Positions 56,553 to 63,051 of a stretch of DNA of 63,051 nt are shown piece after piece. The DNA lies in contig JAQXDR010000072.1 of assembly GCA_029251265.1 (NCBI GenBank), positions 1 to 63,051 on the forward strand, in the 5' to 3' direction. Origin of the DNA: Pseudoprimorskyibacter sp. GTDB lineage: Bacteria; Pseudomonadota; Alphaproteobacteria; Rhodobacterales; Rhodobacteraceae. Positions within the stretch are counted from its first letter, which is position 1. Each line of letters starts with the position of its first letter. A program made the position numbers and the translations under genes. Below the pieces are notes generated by a model. That model had not been told where the DNA came from. It saw only the letters and a list, made by a program, of their open reading frames with translations, and made no database searches.

Positions 56553-56573
56553 GCGCCGGACAAAATCCGGCGC
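56553..56573. terminator. GC hairpin after the small lipoprotein gene
   Basis: GCGCCGGA / TCCGGCGC with loop CAAAA, 14 nt after the stop. There is only CTTCC instead of a T-run, so it may be a weak terminator or an mRNA 3' stabiliser within the pcc region. Confidence 0.55.
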
Positions 56574-56644
56574 CTTCCGGCCGCCTGTCACACAATGGGC
56601 GACCGCCAAGGGGCCCCTGCACAGCAGAAACTTCAGAGGTCCCT

Positions 56645-57040
56645 ATGATAAAGCATCGCGGTTTTCCCGGACGACTCCCCGGATCCGACTATCAGTTTAC
56701 CATCCGCAGAGCCAACCCACGCGGTGTTACGCCCCTCGTTCAGCGCGAGCGTTTCAGAGACCGCAAAACTGTGGATCGCAAGGCAGATACAGCCTTTGTC
56801 AAAGCTATTTGGGAACATTTCGGACCCGAACCGTTTGCGCGGGGCAATCTTGATGCCGGACGGCTGTCGTGGCTATTGGGACGCGAAGTATTATCCTATG
56901 ATGATCCCTTTGATTCCGCTAGTTATGATGCACAGTTGATCCTGAATGAAGCGGTTGCCCGTGCATCCTTTCCTGATGCCTTCATCGAGGATTTCGACAC
57001 CCTGCCCCCATATGACCCATCACAAGAAGACTGGGACTGA
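56645..57040 (+). CDS. Hypothetical protein upstream of pccA
   Basis: 131 aa. No domain recognised. The first third is basic (GFPGRLPGSDYQFTIRRANP), the rest acidic with PFARGNLDAGRLSWLLGREV and a C-terminal run of Asp/Glu/Pro (IEDFDTLPPYDPSQEDWD). Composition and codon use look like a real gene. It ends 58 nt before pccA on the same strand and is probably co-transcribed. Confidence 0.65.
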   Translation: MIKHRGFPGRLPGSDYQFTIRRANPRGVTPLVQRERFRDRKTVDRKADTAFVKAIWEHFGPEPFARGNLDAGRLSWLLGREVLSYDDPFDSASYDAQLILNEAVARASFPDAFIEDFDTLPPYDPSQEDWD

Positions 57041-57098
57041 TCCAAAGATCTTCGCCCATTCTTTGAGCTGACCAGACCACCAAGAGAGGCTATGACCG

Positions 57099-59156
57099 AT
57101 GTTTGATAAAATCTTAATCGCCAATCGCGGCGAAATAGCCTGCCGGGTTATTAAGACTGCGCAAAAGATGGGACTGAAGACAGTGGCAGTCTATTCGGAT
57201 GCCGACAGAAATGCGCTACACGTTACGATGGCGGATGAGGCGATAAACATCGGTCCACCACCTGCCAACCAGTCTTATATTGTTATTGACAAGATCATGG
57301 ACGCCATTGCGCAAAGCGGTGCGCAGGCTGTCCACCCCGGCTATGGGTTTTTATCCGAAAACCCGAAGTTTGCCGAAGCATTAGACGCAGCAGGCGTGGC
57401 TTTTGTAGGGCCACCAAAGCGGGCGATTGAACAGATGGGCGACAAGATCACATCCAAAAAGATCGCCCAAGAGGCGGGCGTCAGCACTGTTCCAGGCTAC
57501 ATGGGCCTGATCGAGGATGCGGACGAGGCCGTCAAAATTAGCAATAAGGTCGGTTATCCCGTTATGATCAAGGCCAGTGCAGGCGGCGGTGGCAAGGGCA
57601 TGCGCATCGCATGGACGGATCAAGAGGCGCGCGAAGGGTTCCAAAGTTCAAAAAATGAGGCGGCCAACAGCTTTGGGGATGACCGAATATTTATTGAAAA
57701 ATTCGTCACACAACCTCGTCACATCGAAATCCAGGTTTTGTGCGATACCCATGGCAATGCGATCTATCTTAACGAGCGGGAATGCTCAATCCAGCGCCGC
57801 AATCAAAAAGTTGTCGAGGAAGCCCCGTCTCCGTTTCTGGATGAAGACACCCGTCGCGCAATGGGAGAACAATCCTGCGCGCTGGCCAAGGCTGTTGGCT
57901 ATGCAAGTGCGGGCACAGTAGAGTTCATTGTTGATGGCAACAAAAACTTCTATTTTCTTGAAATGAATACTAGATTACAGGTTGAGCATCCTGTGACTGA
58001 ATTGATAACAGGTGTCGATCTTGTAGAGCAGATGATCCGTATCGCAAATGGTGAGCCACTGTCGATAACCCAAAGCGATGTGCAGCGCACCGGTTGGGCA
58101 ATAGAAAACCGCCTTTATGCCGAAGATCCCTATCGCGACTTTCTTCCGTCAATCGGACGTCTCACACGGTACCGTCCCCCCGCAGAGATCGCCGCTGGCC
58201 CAATGGTTGAGGCGGGCACCTGGGTGATGAATGCAGGCGCGCCTGCGCACGCAGGCACCGCCGCCATCCGTAACGACACCGGCGTGTTCGAGGGGGGAGA
58301 GATCAGCATGTATTACGACCCTATGATTGCCAAGCTGTGCACGTGGGGGCCAACCCGCGAGGCCGCGATTGAGGCAATGCGCACCGCGTTGGACAGCTTT
58401 GAAGTAGAAGGCATCGGACACAACCTTCCGTTTGTATCTGCGGTCATGGATCACCCAAAGTTTGTATCCGGGGACATGACAACGGCATTTATTGCCGAAG
58501 AATATCCCGATGGCTTTGCGGGCGTAACACTCCAAGATCACGATTTGCGTCGGATCGCAGCCGCGACTGCCGCGATGCACCGTGTCGCCGAAATTCGCCG
58601 CGCACGGATCTCAGGCCGGATCGACAACCATGAACGCAAGGTCGGTACCGACTGGGTCGTGACCCTGCAAAAGACGCGCTATGACGTTGGGGTTGATGCC
58701 GACCGCGACGGCGCAACCGTGCGCTTTTCGGATGGTGTGGAAATGCGGGTCAGTGGGGATTGGACACCGGGAAATCAGCTTGCCAATATGATGGTGGATG
58801 GAACCGCCCTTGTCTTGAAAGTCGGAAAAATAACCCAAGGGTTCCGCATCCGGTCGCGGGGCGCCGATTTAAAGGTAAACGTGCGCACTCCGCGTCAGGC
58901 CGAACTGGCCGAATTGATGATAGAGAAAGTACCACCAGATACGTCCAAAATGCTATTGTGCCCGATGCCAGGCTTGATTGTGAAAGTTGACGTGGCCGTG
59001 GGTGACGAAGTTCAAGACGGTCAGGCCTTGTGCACAGTTGAAGCGATGAAAATGGAAAATATTCTGCGCGCCGAGAGGCGCGGCATCATTTCAAAAATCA
59101 ACGCCGAGGCCGGTCAAAGTCTGGCCGTGGACGATATCATAATGGAGTTCGAATAG
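57099..59156 (+). CDS. pccA: Propionyl-CoA carboxylase alpha subunit (biotin carboxylase + BCCP)
   Basis: 685 aa. N-terminal biotin carboxylase (FDKILIANRGEIACRVI; ATP-grasp loop KASAGGGGKGMRI; EMNTRLQVEHPVTE), a linker domain, and a C-terminal biotinyl domain with the lysine in EAMKMEN (Lys651). It carboxylates biotin with bicarbonate and ATP, for transfer by PccB. GAGAGG lies upstream; an in-frame-independent ATG eight bases earlier is not used. With pccB and the mutase it forms the propionyl-CoA assimilation pathway. Confidence 0.96.
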   Translation: MFDKILIANRGEIACRVIKTAQKMGLKTVAVYSDADRNALHVTMADEAINIGPPPANQSYIVIDKIMDAIAQSGAQAVHPGYGFLSENPKFAEALDAAGVAFVGPPKRAIEQMGDKITSKKIAQEAGVSTVPGYMGLIEDADEAVKISNKVGYPVMIKASAGGGGKGMRIAWTDQEAREGFQSSKNEAANSFGDDRIFIEKFVTQPRHIEIQVLCDTHGNAIYLNERECSIQRRNQKVVEEAPSPFLDEDTRRAMGEQSCALAKAVGYASAGTVEFIVDGNKNFYFLEMNTRLQVEHPVTELITGVDLVEQMIRIANGEPLSITQSDVQRTGWAIENRLYAEDPYRDFLPSIGRLTRYRPPAEIAAGPMVEAGTWVMNAGAPAHAGTAAIRNDTGVFEGGEISMYYDPMIAKLCTWGPTREAAIEAMRTALDSFEVEGIGHNLPFVSAVMDHPKFVSGDMTTAFIAEEYPDGFAGVTLQDHDLRRIAAATAAMHRVAEIRRARISGRIDNHERKVGTDWVVTLQKTRYDVGVDADRDGATVRFSDGVEMRVSGDWTPGNQLANMMVDGTALVLKVGKITQGFRIRSRGADLKVNVRTPRQAELAELMIEKVPPDTSKMLLCPMPGLIVKVDVAVGDEVQDGQALCTVEAMKMENILRAERRGIISKINAEAGQSLAVDDIIMEFE

Positions 59157-59277
59157 GGCGTTGGAAAGATTTACCTTATTTTCTTTGCGAAAAACACTTC
59201 GTCGTTGCATGACTGTTATATGCGGGGACAAAACCGCAGCGTTTTCTTGCCCGGAATTTGCCAAGGTCAACCGGCTT

Positions 59278-59688
59278 TTAGTTGGTTCGGCGGCTCTTCA
59301 GTTCCTGCTGACGCATAGGCATTTTATCAATGACGCGCCCCAACTCGCGGGTATCCCACGGCAATGGTTTGCGCAATTTCACGCGACCGTCTTTACCTAT
59401 AAGAACAAGGGAAAATCCGCGTGGACGCAGGGACTGGCGCAAGTCAGACGCCGCAGCAGGGTCGGTATCAGTGATCACAACGACGTGGCGATCGATCAGA
59501 TCCTCGACACCGGCGTCCAGCAGCCTCATCTGTTCTATAAACCGGGGGTCTGCTGGGCTGTCGGCAAAGATAATTACCGGCCTATGTGTCCACAGATAGT
59601 CCTCGATTGAAACCTCAGAGGCCGAAAATGTATCTTGTGCGGATACAGGCATGGCAAGAAACAAGATAGCGGCAAAGCTGCGCAACAT
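59278..59688 (-). CDS. Exported DUF4174 protein
   Basis: 136 aa. Signal peptide MLRSFAAILFLAMPVSA. The remainder reads IFADSPADPRFIEQMRLLD, VVVITDTDP and FSLVLIGKDGRVKLRKPLPW, the DUF4174 pattern with a thioredoxin-like fold but no CxxC. Predicted periplasmic; function unknown. It is inserted antisense between pccA and the mutase gene. Confidence 0.85.
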   Translation of the reverse strand: MLRSFAAILFLAMPVSAQDTFSASEVSIEDYLWTHRPVIIFADSPADPRFIEQMRLLDAGVEDLIDRHVVVITDTDPAAASDLRQSLRPRGFSLVLIGKDGRVKLRKPLPWDTRELGRVIDKMPMRQQELKSRRTN

Positions 59689-59828
59689 AGGAATAGGCCT
59701 CTGGTTGGACTGTTCCTGTATATATAGGGTATCTGGCGCATTCTTCGAGAGGTGCCGTGCACTAGGACGTCAATCAAGTGCAGGGCCGCCCTGCGCTGCA
59801 ACACATTGGACTGAAGGACATCACGCGT

Positions 59829-61955
59829 ATGACCGATCTGACCGACTGGAAAGCTTTGGCTGAAAAAGAACTTCGCGGGCGGAGTTTGGACAGCTTAACT
59901 TGGAACACTCTCGAAGGGATCAACATTAAGCCTGTCTACGGCGCCAAAGATACCGAGAATTTGGCGCATATGGGCGGCGTTCCGGGACAAGAGCCATTTA
60001 CACGCGGCGTGCGGGCGACGATGTACGCCGGTCGCCCATGGACGATCCGGCAATATGCGGGCTTTTCCACGGCCGAGGAGTCCAACGCATTCTACAGACG
60101 TGCCCTTGCAGCGGGACAACAGGGTGTATCAGTGGCCTTTGATCTGGCCACGCATCGCGGATACGACAGCGACCATCCCCGCGTGGTGGGCGACGTTGGA
60201 AAAGCCGGCGTAGCAATTGACAGTGTCGAGGACATGAAAATCCTGTTTGATGGAATTCCTTTGGATAAGGTTTCCGTTTCCATGACAATGAACGGTGCCG
60301 TTATCCCCGTTCTGGCCAGCTTTATCGTTGCAGGCGAAGAGCAAGGCCACGATCAATCCGTTTTGTCGGGAACGATTCAGAACGACATTTTAAAAGAATT
60401 CATGGTGCGAAACACCTATATCTATCCACCAGAACCCAGCATGCGGATCATCTCGGATATCATCCACTACACCTCGGACAAAATGCCAAAATTCAACTCG
60501 ATTTCGATTTCGGGCTACCACATGCAAGAGGCCGGTGCCAATCTGGTGCAGGAACTTGCCTATACCTTGGCCGATGGCCGCGAATATGTGCGTGCTGCAA
60601 TTGATGCTGGTATGGATGTTGATAAATTTGCCGGGAGGCTGTCGTTCTTTTTTGCAATTGGCATGAATTTCTTCATGGAAGCTGCAAAGCTTAGGGCGGC
60701 GCGCTTGCTCTGGCACCGCATTATGACCGAATTTGGCGCTAAATCCCCAAGATCCAAGATGTTACGGACCCATTGTCAGACATCGGGCGTATCCCTGCAA
60801 GAGCAAGACCCCTACAATAACGTGGTGCGCACGGCCTATGAAGCTATGGCCGCAGCCCTTGGTGGCACCCAGTCACTGCATACAAACGCCCTCGATGAAG
60901 CCATTGCCCTGCCGACCGACTTTAGCGCGCGCATAGCACGCAATACACAACTGATTTTGCAAGAAGAGACCGGGATCACAAATGTCGTAGATCCTCTGGC
61001 GGGCAGCTACTACGTAGAAAGCCTGACCGCCGAACTTGCCGACAAGGCCTGGGCGCTGATCGAAGAGGTGCAGGACATGGGCGGCATGACCAAAGCCGTG
61101 GCCAGCGGTATGCCGAAGTTACGGATCGAAGAAACCGCTGCACGACGTCAGGCGATGATTGATCGCGGCGATGAGGTTATCGTGGGCGTAAACAAATACC
61201 GGCTTGAAAAAGAAGACGACATCGACATTCTCGATATCGACAATCAAGCCGTCCGCGAGGCACAGGTCGAACGGCTTGCGCAGATCAGGATGGCTCGGGA
61301 CGAGGTAGCCTGCCAAACCACACTGGCCGAACTGACCCGTCGTGCAAAAGAGGGCGGCAATCTGCTTGAGGCCGCGGTCGAGGCCGCCCGTGCACGCGCC
61401 AGCGTTGGCGAAATCAGCCTCGCGATGGAACAGGAATTCGGTCGGCATCGTGCAGAGGTCAAGACATTGGCCGGTGTCTATGGCGCCGCCTATGAAGGCG
61501 ACGAAGGCTTTGCCGCTATTCAGGCGTCTGTCGAAGAGTTTGCCGAAACCGAGGGCCGACGTCCTCGCATGCTGGTTGTCAAAATGGGTCAGGATGGCCA
61601 CGATCGCGGCGCCAAGGTGATTGCGACAGCTTTTGCTGACATTGGGTTTGACGTAGACGTTGGGCCGTTATTCCAAACTCCGGACGAGGCAGCACAGGAT
61701 GCTGTCGACAATGATGTGCATATTGTTGGGATCTCTAGTCAGGCAGCCGGCCACAAGACGCTTGCGCCACAACTGGTCGCGGCGCTCAGGGCGCAGGGCG
61801 CAGAAGATATTTTGGTAATCTGCGGCGGCGTTATCCCGCAGCAGGATTATCAATTTTTATATGACGCAGGCGTTAAGGCCATATTCGGACCAGGAACAAA
61901 TATTCCCAAAGCCGCACAGGACATATTGACCTTAATCCATGAGGCACGTGCTTGA
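59829..61955 (+). CDS. scpA: Methylmalonyl-CoA mutase
   Basis: 708 aa from the ATG at 59829 ([15 protein letters not shown]) preceded by AAGGA; a frame open further upstream lacks similarity. The N-terminal TIM barrel contains [21 protein letters not shown]; the C-terminal B12 domain has DGHDRGAK with the cobalt-ligand His near 591, and GISSQAAGH. It converts methylmalonyl-CoA to succinyl-CoA. The epimerase and the MeaB chaperone are not in the window. Confidence 0.97.
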   Translation: MTDLTDWKALAEKELRGRSLDSLTWNTLEGINIKPVYGAKDTENLAHMGGVPGQEPFTRGVRATMYAGRPWTIRQYAGFSTAEESNAFYRRALAAGQQGVSVAFDLATHRGYDSDHPRVVGDVGKAGVAIDSVEDMKILFDGIPLDKVSVSMTMNGAVIPVLASFIVAGEEQGHDQSVLSGTIQNDILKEFMVRNTYIYPPEPSMRIISDIIHYTSDKMPKFNSISISGYHMQEAGANLVQELAYTLADGREYVRAAIDAGMDVDKFAGRLSFFFAIGMNFFMEAAKLRAARLLWHRIMTEFGAKSPRSKMLRTHCQTSGVSLQEQDPYNNVVRTAYEAMAAALGGTQSLHTNALDEAIALPTDFSARIARNTQLILQEETGITNVVDPLAGSYYVESLTAELADKAWALIEEVQDMGGMTKAVASGMPKLRIEETAARRQAMIDRGDEVIVGVNKYRLEKEDDIDILDIDNQAVREAQVERLAQIRMARDEVACQTTLAELTRRAKEGGNLLEAAVEAARARASVGEISLAMEQEFGRHRAEVKTLAGVYGAAYEGDEGFAAIQASVEEFAETEGRRPRMLVVKMGQDGHDRGAKVIATAFADIGFDVDVGPLFQTPDEAAQDAVDNDVHIVGISSQAAGHKTLAPQLVAALRAQGAEDILVICGGVIPQQDYQFLYDAGVKAIFGPGTNIPKAAQDILTLIHEARA

Positions 61956-62366
61956 ACTGTCGAACTTTTAACTTGCGATATATCCGGTGCATGTCCGTGC
62001 TTTCGACCTTCGCAGCTGACTTTCAGAGTTGAAGGACGAGCTTGATCGGGCTGCGGCCCGCAATCAAGGTCCACGCGCTCATTACCACAAAGGGCGCAGC
62101 CATTCCGTGATCGGATATATCACGAAATACAGGTGTGACTAGACTGCAGCGCCTCTGTGCCGTTGTTGGTGACGCGCGTCATGCTGATGGTCTTTCCGTC
62201 TTCCTGGGATGTCCGCTGCATGTCTTTGCACTAAAGCAGGTGCTGAAGCTTTACGACGTCTGCAAAGCGCAGATCACGGCGTTTGACCCCATTTTTTTTA
62301 CCGGATGCTGCGCCGGTCAACGTTGTCTACTTACTTCATCAAAATCGGTTGGATTAGGATCCTGTT
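61956..62366. other. Downstream of the mutase, no intact gene seen
   Basis: 411 bases. A 40-codon open stretch at 62020-62142, bounded by stops, has protein-like composition (ELKDELDRAAARNQG, then HYHKGRSHSVIGYITKY) but no start of good quality; it may be a gene fragment. No other assignment is possible. Confidence 0.4.
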
Positions 62367-62640
62367 TTGCTAAGTTACAATTCCGAAGATGGATGGCAGT
62401 TCAGTTTGTTTGGTGCTGTAATCGTCGTAATTGTCATTATTTGTATATTTTTTCGGAAACCGGTGCGCCGCAAATCGCTGCGTAAACGTGAGGATGACAT
62501 CTATGTTTTAGGTTGAATGGCATGGAGGCGAACGAAGTTCCTTAACAGATCCTTCCGAACCAGGCGGCAATTGGGACAGCGATGGCGGTGATTGGGATTA
62601 TGATCTCAAAGCGCGTGCAAAGCAGTCACTTACTCTGGTA
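62367..62640 (+). pseudogene. Small single-helix membrane protein, apparently frameshifted
   Basis: A TTG at 62367 with AGGA seven bases upstream opens a 49-codon frame: a short polar start (SYNSEDGWQFSLF), a membrane helix (about residues 15-29, GAVIVVIVIICIFF), then a basic patch RKPVRRKSLRKR and EDDIYVLG before a stop at 62514. In the next frame, right after the stop, the translation continues EWHGGERSSLTDPSEPGG and then NWDSDGGDWDYD, a strongly protein-like acidic tail. One extra base near 62508 would explain the break. The downstream limit is uncertain. It could be a decayed gene, a sequencing error or a programmed shift. Confidence 0.5.
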
Positions 62641-63051
62641 CGGCGAACGGCGCAAAGTCCCGCGCTATTGTCGTTGAACAGGTCAGTCATGAAGGTGCCC
62701 TCTTGCGTCTCCGCGACGTACGCATCCTATGTTTCGTCTGCACGAGACACTGCAGAGTGCGGAATATGGGCGTGTTCCCAAACATCAGTTTCTTGCCAAA
62801 TCTTAGACAGGTACCAACTATACGGCACCTTAAGTGCATTTCTTGGTGGTGGTACAAGCCTCGTTTGGTCATCCCCCGATTTTTACTTGGTCTCAGCAGT
62901 GGAAATCATGCGGTTGTTCTTATTTTGTCAGTAAGTTTGATCCCACCGATGGCCAAGTTGAGCCTGTCGTGTTGTATGTCCTGAGCCTCCTCTCTTGGTT
63001 CAAAGATATTTTGGTCCATCCATTCGTGCCGAACCACGCGGTTTTAGCGCT
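62641..63051. other. Right end, nothing recognised
   Basis: The open frame to 62934 that continues the frameshifted gene has Cys/Ser-rich, low-quality composition and no recognised domain. No RNA gene or terminator was seen. Confidence 0.4.

Noticed and set aside
59689-59828. Cobalamin riboswitch before the B12-dependent mutase
   Set aside because: The gap is only 140 nt and contains no B12-box-like sequence.
1-63051. CRISPR array, tRNA/rRNA genes, prophage
   Set aside because: No spaced direct repeats, cloverleaf-like sequences or phage structural genes were seen on reading both strands; a dedicated tRNA scan was not possible.

Overview
The window looks like a chromosomal segment of a marine alphaproteobacterium of the Roseobacter group (Rhodobacteraceae). 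This rests on gene content and order: yajC-secD-secF-Mth938-ccmA-ccmB, pyrE-dnaB, pccR/pccB...pccA...methylmalonyl-CoA mutase, a fused allantoinase/OHCU decarboxylase and a PuuD-type urate oxidase. Base composition is moderate-to-high GC, and many genes overlap by ATGA. No rRNA, tRNA, CRISPR array or intact mobile element was seen. The only mobile DNA is a decayed IS3-type transposase at the left edge.

Layout. 0.2-0.8 kb: IS3 remnant. 0.9-6.3 kb (minus): gamma-glutamyltransferase-like enzyme, sulfotransferase-like protein, fructuronate reductase and glucuronate isomerase; 6.4-8.2 kb (plus): a lactonase and an aldo/keto reductase of the L-fucose type. 8.3-10.1 kb (minus): sugar-phosphate-isomerase-like protein coupled to a membrane desaturase. 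10.2-14.8 kb (minus): an EutA-like isomerase, an M24 hydrolase and a PLP ammonia-lyase, tightly packed behind urate oxidase (puuD) and hydroxyisourate hydrolase. 14.8-16.7 kb (plus): allantoinase/OHCU decarboxylase fusion and ureidoglycolate lyase. 16.8-21.3 kb: nicotinamidase, then an SDR, an IlvD/Edd dehydratase and an RraA-like aldolase around a UxuR-like operator. 21.3-26.1 kb (minus): cytochrome c heme export and Sec translocon. 26.3-35.1 kb: thioesterase, small DMT protein, lipoamide dehydrogenase, DUF924, MFS, queA and a giant AsmA/YhdP-like protein. 35.2-38.4 kb (plus): peroxiredoxin, ferritin-like DUF455, LytM peptidase, bactofilin. 38.7-41.9 kb (minus): taurine-type ABC transporter. 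42.4-49.5 kb: CMD protein, pyrE, dnaB, aquaporin, glyA, nadK, CIA30 protein. 49.6-53.1 kb (minus): alpha/beta hydrolase, PccR regulator, Bcr/CflA efflux. 53.3-62 kb (plus): propionyl-CoA to succinyl-CoA pathway genes with inserted small genes. The last kilobase holds no intact recognised gene.

How the parts work together. One theme is carbon salvage: uronic/deoxy-sugar acids, purines to glyoxylate and urea, taurine uptake, and propionyl-CoA through methylmalonyl-CoA to succinyl-CoA. The other is core housekeeping (protein export, replication, pyrimidine/one-carbon/NADP synthesis, cell shape). The propionate module is the best integrated: the ScfR-type regulator PccR lies 1.5 kb from repeated TTTGCAAA elements directly upstream of pccB.

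Most worth a second look: (i) a HEPN-motif protein, a high-GC RidA and a small hypothetical protein joined by ATGA overlaps inside the pcc operon; (ii) a TauC-like permease carrying a VCBS/cadherin-like Ig segment in its periplasmic part; (iii) the EutA/M24/ammonia-lyase trio attached to the urate operon; (iv) the UxuR-like box without a local regulator; (v) the break between ccmB and the expected ccmC.
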